Part shown: positions 46,883 to 54,142 of the stretch, piece by piece
Layout of the letters: each line of letters opens with the position of its first letter
How positions within the stretch are numbered: position 1 is the first letter of the stretch
Source of the DNA: Pseudomonadota bacterium
GTDB taxonomy: Bacteria > Pseudomonadota > Gammaproteobacteria > Burkholderiales > Burkholderiaceae_C
Assembly: GCA_023387335.1 (NCBI GenBank)
Contig: JAEWIF010000026.1
Location: 422,590 to 486,589, forward strand
Length of the DNA stretch: 64,000 bases
Direction of reading: 5' to 3'
Made by a program: the position numbers and the translations under genes
The notes under the pieces: generated by a model
Databases searched by the model: none
What the model saw: only the letters and a program-made list of their open reading frames with translations
What the model was told of the DNA's origin: nothing

Positions 46883-46969
46883 GTCGTCCCCGCGAAGGCG
46901 GGGACCCAGTGCTTTCTTTGTGCGAACACGGAATCGGAAGCACTGGATTCCCGCCTTCGCGGGAATGAC
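46883..46969. repeat. Dispersed palindromic repeat pair, intergenic
   Basis: Arms 46883-46909 (GTCGTCCCCGCGAAGGCGGG...) and 46943-46969 are inverted with a 33-base spacer. It fills most of the space between the Bug gene and the CaiB gene within one operon and would form a long hairpin in the mRNA. Confidence 0.88.
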
Positions 46970-46993
46970 GAAGCAGCGTAGAGCAGTAATCAC

Positions 46994-48193
46994 ATGACAA
47001 AACTTCCGCTGGAGGGCGTCCGTGTCCTCGACATCAGCCAGGTGATGGCCGGCCCGTTCGCCTGCATGCTACTGGGCGACCTGGGCGCGGACGTGATCAA
47101 GATCGAGCCGCCGGGGACGGGCGACCAGACCCGCGGCTCGATGGGCTTCAAGATGAAGGGGCCCGACAGCCTGGGCTTCCTGAACATGAACCGCAACAAG
47201 CGCAGCGTGGCGCTGGACCTCAAGTCCGAGGCGGGCAAGGCGGTGCTGCTGAAGCTGGCCAAGGAAGCCGACATCCTGATCGAGAACTACCGTCCCGGCG
47301 CGATGAAGCGCCTGGGCCTGGGCTACGAGCAGCTGCGCGAGGTCAATCCGCGGCTGGTCTACACCAGCATCTCGGGCTTCGGCCAGAACGGCCCCTGGGC
47401 CGACCGGCCGGGCTTCGACCTGATGGCGCAGGCGATGTCGGGCGTGATGAGCGTGACCGGCTATCCCGACAGCCCGCCGGTGAAGGCCGGCGTGCCGGTG
47501 GCCGACATCGGCTGCGCGCTGTTCGCGGTGTACGCCACGCTCAGTGCCTACATCGGCGCGAAGAACACGGGGCAGGGCCAGTACGTGGACGCGGCGCTGT
47601 TCGACGCGGCGATGGCGTTCTCGGTCTGGGACATCTGCGACTACTGGGGCACCGGCAAGCCACCGCAGCCGCTGGGCACGTCCAACAAGATGACGGCGCC
47701 CTACCAGGCGATGGCCTGCTCGGACGGCTGGTTCGTCATGGGCGCCAACAACCAGAAGCTGTGGGAGAAGCTCTGCAAGCTGATGGACCGCGAGGAGCTG
47801 CTGCGCGATCCGCGCTTTGCCAACATCGCCCAGCGCCTGGCGCACCGCGCCGAACTGCAGGACGAGCTGGAGAAGAGCTTCAAGCAGCATCCCAAGGACC
47901 ACTGGGTCGAGACGCTGCTGGCCAACGGCATCCCCGCCGGGCCGATCCTGTCGTACCCCGAAGCCTTCGGCAGCGAGCACGCGCAGGCGCGCCGCATGCG
48001 CATGGAGATCGACCACCCGATCGAGGGCCGCGTGCCCAACATCGGCTTCCCGGTGAAGCTCTCCGCCACGCCGCAGCAGGTGCGCCGCCATCCGCCGCTG
48101 CTGGGCGAGCACACCGACGAGGTGCTGGCCGAGCTGGGGCTCTCGCCGGAAGACCGGGCGAAGCTGCGCGAGCAGGGAGCGTTCGGCTCGTGA
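46994..48193 (+). CDS. CaiB/BaiF (class III) CoA-transferase
   Basis: A 399-residue cytosolic CoA-transferase moving CoA between carboxylic acids. It starts LPLEGVRVLDISQVMAGPFACMLLGDLGADVIKIEPP, the standard N-terminus, and the catalytic Asp is in GFDLMAQAMSGVMSVTG (about residue 141). The C-terminal segment HPPLLGEHTDEVLAELGLS is also typical. It is likely to activate the acid imported or produced by the operon. GTGA overlap with the next gene. Confidence 0.92.
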   Translation: MTKLPLEGVRVLDISQVMAGPFACMLLGDLGADVIKIEPPGTGDQTRGSMGFKMKGPDSLGFLNMNRNKRSVALDLKSEAGKAVLLKLAKEADILIENYRPGAMKRLGLGYEQLREVNPRLVYTSISGFGQNGPWADRPGFDLMAQAMSGVMSVTGYPDSPPVKAGVPVADIGCALFAVYATLSAYIGAKNTGQGQYVDAALFDAAMAFSVWDICDYWGTGKPPQPLGTSNKMTAPYQAMACSDGWFVMGANNQKLWEKLCKLMDREELLRDPRFANIAQRLAHRAELQDELEKSFKQHPKDHWVETLLANGIPAGPILSYPEAFGSEHAQARRMRMEIDHPIEGRVPNIGFPVKLSATPQQVRRHPPLLGEHTDEVLAELGLSPEDRAKLREQGAFGS

Positions 48194-48966
48194 GCGAAGG
48201 CGCCGTCCACCTCCGGATCGAAGGCCCGGTCGCGTCGGTCGTCTTCGACCGCCCCGAGGCGCGCAACGCCATGACGTGGGCGATGTACGAGTCGCTGGAG
48301 CGCATCTGCGGCGTGCTGCGCGGCGACGCGTCGGTGCGCGTGGTGCGATTCCGCGGCGCCGGCGGCCAGGCCTTCGTCGCCGGCACCGACATCGCGCAGT
48401 TCCAGGACTTCAAAAGCGGCGAGGACGGCGTGGCCTACGAGCGCCGCATCGACGCCTGCGTGGCCCTGGTGGAAGACCTGCCGATGCCGACCGTGGCCGT
48501 GCTGGAAGGCTGGGCCATCGGCGGCGGCCTGGCCATCGCCACCGCCTGCGATTTCCGCATCGCCACGCCTGGGACCAGGCTCGGCGTGCCGATCGCGCGC
48601 ACGCTGGGCAACTGCCTGTCGATGGCCAACGTGGCGCGGCTGGTCGCGGGGGTAGGCCGTCCGCGCGCCGAACGGCTGCTGCTGCTGGCCGACCTGCTCA
48701 CGGCCGAGGAGGCGCTGGGCGCCGGCTACCTGCTGGAGATCGCGGCGCCCGAGCAGGTCGATGCCGTCGCCGACAAGCTGTGCGGCCGGCTGGCATCGCT
48801 GGCCCCGGTCACGCAGAAGGTGAGCAAGCAGGCCTTCAACCGCCTGCTGCACGCGCAGCTGCCCGAGGCGCAGGACCTGATCCGTGCCGCGTACGGCAGC
48901 GACGATTTCCGCGAGGGCGTCACGGCCTTCGTGAACAAGCGTCCGCCCGACTGGCAGGGCCGCTGA
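48190..48966 (+). CDS. Enoyl-CoA hydratase/isomerase family protein
   Basis: A 258-residue crotonase-fold protein. The CoA-binding and oxyanion-hole segments are present (FDRPEARNAMTW, GQAFVAGTDIAQF, EGWAIGGGLAIATACDFRIA). The stretch after this reads TRLGVPIARTLGNCLSMANVARL, so the usual catalytic Glu (in FGxPE) is replaced by Ile, and a hydratase reaction is doubtful. It is coupled to the CaiB gene by GTGA and presumably acts on the CoA ester that CaiB makes. Confidence 0.85.
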   Translation: MSEGAVHLRIEGPVASVVFDRPEARNAMTWAMYESLERICGVLRGDASVRVVRFRGAGGQAFVAGTDIAQFQDFKSGEDGVAYERRIDACVALVEDLPMPTVAVLEGWAIGGGLAIATACDFRIATPGTRLGVPIARTLGNCLSMANVARLVAGVGRPRAERLLLLADLLTAEEALGAGYLLEIAAPEQVDAVADKLCGRLASLAPVTQKVSKQAFNRLLHAQLPEAQDLIRAAYGSDDFREGVTAFVNKRPPDWQGR

Positions 48967-49045
48967 GCCGCGCCTTCGGTGCCGTCCTACGGCACCGGAC
49001 GGCGGGCCTTCCTACCATGGACCTCGAACCTTCCCGAGGTAAGCC

Positions 49046-49330
49046 ATGGCCGACGCAAGTACCCGTTCCCCCGAGCCCATCGACCTGAGCGAATCGGTCG
49101 CGGGCGAGGAAGACCCCGGCGCCTCGGTGGACCTGGCGGTGCGGCCCGCGGCGGCGTCCGGCGCGCCCGCGCCCCAACCGATGGCGCCCGGCGACGAAGC
49201 GCCGCCCGGCACGCCCGGCACCGGCGAGGACCTCTGCCGCACCTGCGGCGGCAGCGGCCAGCTCAATGGCGGACCGTGTCCCGAGTGCGAAGGCACCGGC
49301 CGGGTGACGCGCGGCATCGGAGGAGCCTGA
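49046..49330 (+). CDS. Small protein with DnaJ-like zinc-ribbon motif
   Basis: A 94-residue protein. The first 60 residues are acidic and proline/alanine-rich and probably disordered. The end carries CRTCGGSGQLNGGPCPECEGTG, two CxxC pairs in the DnaJ cysteine-rich (CxxCxGxG) style, enough for one zinc ion. Function unknown. The ATG lacks an ideal ribosome site (GAGGTAAGCC upstream). The alpha/beta hydrolase gene follows by 7 bases. Confidence 0.65.
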   Translation: MADASTRSPEPIDLSESVAGEEDPGASVDLAVRPAAASGAPAPQPMAPGDEAPPGTPGTGEDLCRTCGGSGQLNGGPCPECEGTGRVTRGIGGA

Positions 49331-49337
49331 GGCGCAG

Positions 49338-50471
49338 GTGTTCGGGGGTCCGCTGCCGCGCAAGCGCAAGCACGCGACCTCCGCGGGCACGCTCGAGTAC
49401 GTGCTGTCCGGCGAGGGCGCGCCCTCGCTGGTGCTGCTCAATGGCGCGGGCGTCACGCTCGAGGGCTGGGGGCGCCTCTATCCCGACGTCGAGGCCATCG
49501 GCCGCGTGTTCGCCTGGAACCGCTTCGGCGTGGGCCGCAGCGGCGCGCCGGTGCTGCCGCAGACGGGCACGGTGGTGGTCGACAGCCTGCGCGAGCTGCT
49601 TTCCGCGCTGGAACTCGCGCCGCCGTACCTTCTGGTCGGGCACTCGCTGGGCGGCCTGCATGCGCAGCTGTTCGCGCGCCGTTTCCCGCGCGAGGTCGCG
49701 GGCGTGGTGCTGGTCGAGCCCACGCATCCGCGCGACCGCGATCGGCTCAAGGGCCACGAGGGCCGGCTGGCCCAGGTGCTCAGCCGCGTGCTGTCGGTGC
49801 CGCAGAAGCTGCTGCGGGCCAACCTGGATTCGGAGATGGACTGGATCGACGCGGCCGCGCGCGAGGTGGAGGCCGCGGGGCCGTTCCCGCCCGTGCCGCT
49901 GGCCGTGGTGAGCGGCGGGCAGGACCCGCCGCGCTGGCTGATGTCGCCGGAGGCCCTGCGCGCCAAGCGCGCGAACCACCGGGCGCTGGCGGCGCTGTCG
50001 CCGCGCGGGCGGCAGGTGGTGGCGCGGCGCAGCGGGCACTTCCCGCAGCTCACGCAGCCGCAGCTGGTGCTGGACGTGCTGCGCGAGGTCGCGCACGAGG
50101 CGCGCGAGGCCGCGGACTCAGATCGTGGCGATGCCCTTGTAGAGCATGTACGCGGCCAGCACGTACAGGATGCTGGCGAACACGCGCTTCAGGCGCCCGA
50201 CGGGCAGGGCATGCGCGGCGCGCGCGCCGAGCGGCGCGGTGAACACGCTGCACAGGGCGACGACGGCCAGCGCGGGCAGCCAGATGTAGCCGAACGAGCC
50301 GGCGGGCAGGTCGGCGACCCGAAGGCCGCTGCCGATGTAGCCCGCGACGTTGGCGACCGCGATCGGGAAGCCCAGCGCGGCGGAGGTGGCGACCGCGTTG
50401 TGGATCGCGACGTTGCACCAGGCCATGAACGGCACGCTGATGAAGCCGCCGCCGGCGCCCACCAGCCCTGA
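49338..50471 (+). CDS. Alpha/beta hydrolase reading through into the antisense of the TauE gene
   Basis: Residues about 1-255 form a standard alpha/beta hydrolase: oxyanion loop VLLNGAGVTLEGW, nucleophile elbow VGHSLGGLHAQLF (Ser near 97), acid candidate in VVSGGQDPPRW, and His in RRSGHFPQL. The natural fold should end near base 50110 (VLDVLREVAHEAREAAD), but there is no stop; the frame continues to 50471 on the complement of the TauE gene, adding about 117 low-complexity, charged residues. GTG at 49338 is the start. Substrate unknown. Confidence 0.75.
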   Translation: MFGGPLPRKRKHATSAGTLEYVLSGEGAPSLVLLNGAGVTLEGWGRLYPDVEAIGRVFAWNRFGVGRSGAPVLPQTGTVVVDSLRELLSALELAPPYLLVGHSLGGLHAQLFARRFPREVAGVVLVEPTHPRDRDRLKGHEGRLAQVLSRVLSVPQKLLRANLDSEMDWIDAAAREVEAAGPFPPVPLAVVSGGQDPPRWLMSPEALRAKRANHRALAALSPRGRQVVARRSGHFPQLTQPQLVLDVLREVAHEAREAADSDRGDALVEHVRGQHVQDAGEHALQAPDGQGMRGARAERRGEHAAQGDDGQRGQPDVAERAGGQVGDPKAAADVARDVGDRDREAQRGGGGDRVVDRDVAPGHERHADEAAAGAHQP

Positions 50472-50936
50472 GACGAAGCCGATCACGCCGCCCGCGGCCA
50501 CGGTCCCGCCCGTGCCCGGCAGCTGGCGCGTGGGCTTGGGCTTCCTGTCCAGGAACATCTGGGTGGCCGAGAAGCCGACGAACAGGCCGAAGAAGATCGC
50601 CAGCGCGCTGCCCTTGACCACCGAGAACACGCCGAGGCTGCCCACCAGGCTGCCGATGACGATGCCGGGGGCGAGCCGCCTGACGATGTCCCAGCGCACC
50701 GCGCCGCGCTTGTGGTGCGCGCGCACGCTCGACACCGAGGTGAAGATGATGGTGGCCATCGAGGTCGCGATCGCCATCTTCACCGTGAGCTCCGGCGCCA
50801 CGCCGCGCGCGGTGAGCATCAGCGTGAGGAAGGGCACCATCACCATCCCCCCGCCGATGCCCAGCAGCCCGGCCAGGAAGCCGGTGCCGATACCGAGGGC
50901 TGCGAGTTCGAGGAGGAGGGGAAGGCCGAGGTCCAT
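50118..50936 (-). CDS. TauE/SafE-family sulfite exporter-like permease
   Basis: A 272-residue inner-membrane protein with about eight hydrophobic segments and the two family repeats: FLAGLLGIGGGMVMVPFLTLML near the N-terminus and GFVSGLVGAGGGFISVPFMAW in the middle. Members export sulfite, sulfoacetate or other sulfur compounds; the substrate here is open. ATG at 50936 (MDLGLPLLLELAALG) is chosen. Its last 350 bases overlap the opposite-strand hydrolase frame. Confidence 0.88.
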   Translation of the reverse strand: MDLGLPLLLELAALGIGTGFLAGLLGIGGGMVMVPFLTLMLTARGVAPELTVKMAIATSMATIIFTSVSSVRAHHKRGAVRWDIVRRLAPGIVIGSLVGSLGVFSVVKGSALAIFFGLFVGFSATQMFLDRKPKPTRQLPGTGGTVAAGGVIGFVSGLVGAGGGFISVPFMAWCNVAIHNAVATSAALGFPIAVANVAGYIGSGLRVADLPAGSFGYIWLPALAVVALCSVFTAPLGARAAHALPVGRLKRVFASILYVLAAYMLYKGIATI

Positions 50937-50994
50937 TGCGCGCGAAAAAACCTCGATTGTCGCCCAGCTGATCCGCGACCGTTGGCATGCGCAC

Positions 50995-51024
50995 AAAAGA
51001 CAAAGGCCGGATTGCTCCGGCCCT
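50995..51024 (-). terminator. Intrinsic terminator of the 6S RNA
   Basis: On the minus strand GGCCGGA-GCAA-TCCGGCC is followed by TTTGTCTTTTG. Stem of 7 bp (51005-51011 with 51016-51022) and a T-rich tail, right after the 3' end of the 6S RNA. Confidence 0.75.
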
Positions 51025-51208
51025 TGAAGGGAATAGGTGTCTGCAGTTCCACCGGACCGGCATCCTGAACCGGGGTTCAGGTGGGCTAGGTCAACCTCGC
51101 GTTGGGATCATCTGACGCGAGACGTTCACGCTCGCGAGGTTTGTTCCAGGCCCGAGCTCGAAGAGCATTGGTTCAAGGAAATATAAAGCCCGGCACGCAC
51201 TGCAGACG
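51025..51208 (-). ncRNA. ssrS: 6S RNA
   Basis: A long imperfect hairpin of about 184 nt downstream of zapA, the classic place of ssrS. The closing stem is supported by a perfect 9-bp match (GTCTGCAGT at 51207-51199 with ACTGCAGAC at 51047-51039, minus-strand sense). A second paired region ACCTCGCG/CGCGAGGT closes the apical arm. The small hairpin CCTGAACC-CC-GGTTCAGG on the 3' side matches the position of the CCUUGAACC...GGUUCAAGG hairpin in E. coli 6S RNA. A -10 (TAGAAT) and a terminator frame it. It would bind sigma-70 RNA polymerase in stationary phase. Confidence 0.8.
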
Positions 51209-51214
51209 GAGGCC

Positions 51215-51220
51215 ATTCTA
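51215..51220 (-). promoter_or_regulatory. -10 element of the 6S RNA
   Basis: TAGAAT on the minus strand ends 7 bases before the predicted 5' end of the closing stem. No strong -35 is visible. Confidence 0.55.
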
Positions 51221-51327
51221 GGCTCGCGGAAAGGCACGTGGGGCCGGACTAGTCCGAAAAGCACAAGGCCCGCGCGGGAACCTTTCGAGGGGTTGACAAG
51301 GCCTTCGCGCGGCCTCGCCGAACGGGC

Positions 51328-51672
51328 CTAGATGAGCCGCCCGTCCTCGCCCAGCGCGCCGTCGAGCCGCTGGATCAAGGCCGCCAGGCGCGGGTCCGCG
51401 ACATCGCCGCCCGCCTGCGCCGCGGGAGCTGCCGTGAACGCGGCGGCGTTGGCCGCGCGCAGCTCGCGATCCGCGATGTCGAACGCGAGGTTCAGCGCGG
51501 CCAGCACCGCGATGCGATCGCGCGCCTTCACCTTGCCCGCGTCGCGGATGCGGCACATCGCGGTGTCCACCTTCTCGACCGCTTCGAGCAGCCGGCCTTC
51601 GCCGCCCTCGGGGCAGCCGAGCAGGTAGCTCTGGCCCATGATCTGGACTTCGATCTGCTTGTTGGCGGGCAT
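51328..51672 (-). CDS. zapA: Cell division protein ZapA
   Basis: A 114-residue protein that bundles FtsZ filaments at the division ring. It begins KQIEVQIMGQSYLLGCPEGGEGRLLEAVEKVD, then RDRIAVLAALNLAFDIADRELR, the usual ZapA globular head and start of the coiled coil. The alanine-rich C-terminus follows. It is downstream of a coiled-coil gene and upstream of the 6S RNA. Confidence 0.92.
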   Translation of the reverse strand: MPANKQIEVQIMGQSYLLGCPEGGEGRLLEAVEKVDTAMCRIRDAGKVKARDRIAVLAALNLAFDIADRELRAANAAAFTAAPAAQAGGDVADPRLAALIQRLDGALGEDGRLI

Positions 51673-51687
51673 GGCGGGACCCCTTGG

Positions 51688-51900
51688 TTAGGCCGCGGAG
51701 TTGATGTCGGGCAGGCGCTCGAGCAGCGCCTCGACGCGGGCGCGGGCCGCCGACAGCCGCGAGCGCAACGAATCGCGCTCGCCGGTGAGCAGCTCCACCT
51801 GCTGCGCCAACAGCGCGTTGGTGCGCTGCAGTTCCTCGTAACGCACGAGCAGCCGTTCCACTCGTTCGGCGATCTGGTCGACCTGGGAAGCACTGGCCAT
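51688..51900 (-). CDS. ZapB-like short coiled-coil protein
   Basis: A 70-residue almost entirely helical protein with heptad pattern (VDQIAERVERLLVRYEELQRTNALLAQQVELLTGERDSLRSRLSAARARVEALLERLP). Such short coiled coils (TIGR02449/ZapB type) stand before zapA in many betaproteobacteria and are presumed to act with ZapA at the Z ring. TAGAAT lies 7 bases before the ATG, with no ribosome site, so the mRNA may be leaderless. Confidence 0.75.
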   Translation of the reverse strand: MASASQVDQIAERVERLLVRYEELQRTNALLAQQVELLTGERDSLRSRLSAARARVEALLERLPDINSAA

Positions 51901-51907
51901 GGGGCGA

Positions 51908-51943
51908 ATTCTAGAGGGGGCCCCTCTCGATTACATCTAGAAT
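51908..51943. promoter_or_regulatory. Divergent -10 pair with a palindrome between them
   Basis: TAGAAT occurs on the minus strand (51913-51908, for the zapB-like gene) and on the plus strand (51938-51943, for the riboswitch/btuB transcript). Between them AGAGGGG-G-CCCCTCT (51913-51927) is a perfect palindrome with one central base. -35 elements are weak on both sides. Confidence 0.5.
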
Positions 51944-51946
51944 CAA

Positions 51947-52164
51947 CCTCGTTGGTGCTCGCGGTGTGGTTCTCATGCCGCAGTTCAACGGGAAGCAGGG
52001 AGCCCGATGCAAAAAGGGCCAACCTGCGCTGCCCCCGCAACGGTAAGCGGACGGCGTCCTCGCAAGAGGGCGCCCCTCCATCCTCCGAGCCACTGGCGCC
52101 CTCGCGGCGATCTGGGAAGGCCGATGGAGCGTTTCTCCGCCAGCCCGGATACCGGCCAACGAGG
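51947..52164 (+). promoter_or_regulatory. Cobalamin riboswitch (AdoCbl type)
   Basis: The 218-nt leader is closed by a perfect 9-bp P1 (CCTCGTTGG at 51947-51955 with CCAACGAGG at 52156-52164). The core B12 box is clear: GCTGCCCCCGCAACGGTAAG near 52028-52047, followed by GCCACTGG and CTGGGAAGGC, then GCCAGCCCGGATACCGGCC at the 3' side. GGGAAGCAGGGA lies in the 5' part. High adenosylcobalamin should turn off the downstream B12 operon. Confidence 0.95.
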
Positions 52165-52165
52165 A

Positions 52166-52216
52166 GGCCGCGCGTCGCGCGGCCGTGTCGCCCATCCGCC
52201 GGCGGGGAAGCCGGCG
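52166..52216 (+). promoter_or_regulatory. Tandem hairpins behind the riboswitch, probable expression platform
   Basis: GGCCGCGC-GTC-GCGCGGCC (52166-52184) is a perfect 8-bp stem starting one base after P1. CGCCGGC-GGGGAA-GCCGGCG (52197-52216) is a second perfect 7-bp stem. Neither has a T-run, so control is more likely at translation than by termination. The ATG is 28 bases further on. Confidence 0.5.
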
Positions 52217-52244
52217 CGGGCATGCAACCGTGTCAGTTCCCACC

Positions 52245-54089
52245 ATGAAGGTCTCCCGCATCCCGGGCCGTGTCGCGAAGCTTCCGCTCGCGCTGGCCAC
52301 GCTCGTCCCGCTGTTCGCCTCCGCCCAGTCCGTGGCGCTGAAGGAAACGGTGGTCACCGCCACCCGCACCGCGACGCGCGCCGACGAACTGGTCAGCGAC
52401 GTTCGCGTGATCGATCGCGCCGAAATCGAGGCGTCCAACACCCGCACGCTCACCGAGCTGCTCACGCGCACCGCCGGCGTGCAGATGTCCGCCAACGGCG
52501 GCCGCGGCAAGACCAGCAGCGTGTTCATCCGCGGTACCGAGAACCGCCACGCAATCTTGCTGGTGGACGGCGTGCGCTACGGCTCCGCCACCGCCGGCAC
52601 GCCGACGTGGGAAACCATCCCCGTCGAGATGATCGAGCGGATCGAAGTGCTCAAGGGCCCGGCCTCGGCGCTGTACGGCAGCGAAGGCGTCGGCGGCGTG
52701 GTGCAGGTGTTCACGCGCAAGGGCCGCGAAGGCTTCCATCCGAACGCCGCGGTCACCGCCGGCAGCTACGGCTACTGGAGCGCCAACGCCGGCTTCGCCG
52801 CGGGGCAGGGGCCGCTGAAGACCTCGCTGTCGGTGCAGCGCGAGCGCGAGCGCGGCTTCAACGCGACCCAGCCCTACGTGCAGCCCGCGAGCAACTTCAA
52901 CCCGGACCGCGACCCGTTCTGGCAGGACTCGCTGTCCGGCAGCCTGGCCTGGGACTTCGGCGGCGGCTGGAGCGCCGACACCAGCCTGCTGTACACCGAC
53001 GGCGTCAACCACTTCGACGAAGGCGGCCTCAGCGTCGATCGCCAGAGCGCGATCCGCGCGGTGCTGGCGCAGGCCGGCCTGACCGGCCGCCTCACGTCCG
53101 CCTGGACCACGTCGCTGCGCGTCTCGCGCGGCACCGACACCGCCAACGCGCTGGTGGCCCGCCCCATCAACTTCAGCGCCTTCCGCACCGACCAGACCGC
53201 CGTCGAGTGGCAGAACACGGTGGAGACGCCGCTGGGCGCCGCCGTGCTGGGCCTGGAGCAGCGCGAGCAGGAAGTCTCGGGCAGCACCGCCTACCCGGTG
53301 ACCTCGCGCGACATCACCTCGGCCTTCGCGGGCCTGAACGGCTCGGCCGGCCGCCACAGCTGGCAGGCCAACGTGCGCCGCGACCGCAACTCGCAGTTCG
53401 GCAACGCCGACACCTGGTTCGCGGGCTACGGCTTTCGCATCGCCGAAGCCTGGCGCGTGCACGCGTCGCACGGCACCTCGTTCGTGGCGCCTTCGTTCAA
53501 CCAGCTGTACTTCCCCGGCTTCGGCAACCCGGACCTGCGCCCCGAGCACGGCCGCAACACCGACCTGGGCGTCACCTGGACCGCGGGCGCGCACGAGGTC
53601 AAGCTGGTGCGCTTCGACAACCGCCTGAAGGACCTGATCGTCAACGCGGCCGGACCGTCCGGCCTGCTGATGCCGCTGAACGTGCAGCGCGCCCGCATCG
53701 AAGGCTGGTCGCTCGGCTACGCCGGCAAGCTGGACAGGACCACGCTGCGCGCCGACCTCGAGCTGCTGGACCCGCGCAACGAATCCACCGGCCGCCAGCT
53801 GCAGCGCCGCGCGCGCGAGCAGCTGACGCTGGGTGCCGACCACGCCGTCGGCGCCTGGCGCTTCGGCGGCTCGCTGCTGGCGGTCGGCCATCGCTTCGAC
53901 GACACGGGCAACACGCGGCGCCTGGGCGGCTACACCACGGTGGACCTGTTCACCGACTGGCAGTTCGCCCGCGACCTCGCGCTGCAGTTGCGGCTGAACA
54001 ACCTGGCCGACAAGCATTACGAGACCGCGTTCGGCTACAACCAGCCGGGCCGCGCCGTGTACGCCACGCTGCGCTGGCAGCCGAAGTGA
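52245..54089 (+). CDS. btuB: TonB-dependent vitamin B12 outer-membrane receptor
   Basis: A 614-residue outer-membrane beta-barrel that imports cobalamin with TonB energy. It has a signal peptide (LPLALATLVPLFASAQS), a TonB box-like ETVVTATRT, a plug domain (about 45-150; RTAGVQMSANGGRGKTSSVFIRG, VLKGPASALYGSEGVGGVVQVFT) and a barrel ending in LNNLADKHYETAFGYNQPGRAVYATLRWQPK, the usual C-terminus. The length matches BtuB. The ATG at 52245 precedes the signal peptide directly. It is the first gene under the cobalamin riboswitch. Confidence 0.95.
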   Translation: MKVSRIPGRVAKLPLALATLVPLFASAQSVALKETVVTATRTATRADELVSDVRVIDRAEIEASNTRTLTELLTRTAGVQMSANGGRGKTSSVFIRGTENRHAILLVDGVRYGSATAGTPTWETIPVEMIERIEVLKGPASALYGSEGVGGVVQVFTRKGREGFHPNAAVTAGSYGYWSANAGFAAGQGPLKTSLSVQRERERGFNATQPYVQPASNFNPDRDPFWQDSLSGSLAWDFGGGWSADTSLLYTDGVNHFDEGGLSVDRQSAIRAVLAQAGLTGRLTSAWTTSLRVSRGTDTANALVARPINFSAFRTDQTAVEWQNTVETPLGAAVLGLEQREQEVSGSTAYPVTSRDITSAFAGLNGSAGRHSWQANVRRDRNSQFGNADTWFAGYGFRIAEAWRVHASHGTSFVAPSFNQLYFPGFGNPDLRPEHGRNTDLGVTWTAGAHEVKLVRFDNRLKDLIVNAAGPSGLLMPLNVQRARIEGWSLGYAGKLDRTTLRADLELLDPRNESTGRQLQRRAREQLTLGADHAVGAWRFGGSLLAVGHRFDDTGNTRRLGGYTTVDLFTDWQFARDLALQLRLNNLADKHYETAFGYNQPGRAVYATLRWQPK

Positions 54090-54100
54090 CGGCGTAAGCC

Positions 54101-54127
54101 GTCATCCCCGCGAAGGCGGGGATCCAG
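54101..54127. repeat. Dispersed 27-nt repeat, solo arm
   Basis: One arm (GTCATCCCCGCGAAGGCGGG...ATCCAG) 11 bases after the btuB stop and 16 before the next start, inside the B12 operon. No inverted partner is present. Confidence 0.85.
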
Positions 54128-54142
54128 CACCACAATCCGTTC

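Noticed and set aside
52166..52184. Hairpin after the riboswitch as an intrinsic terminator
   Set aside because: No T-run follows the stem; classed only as a possible expression platform.
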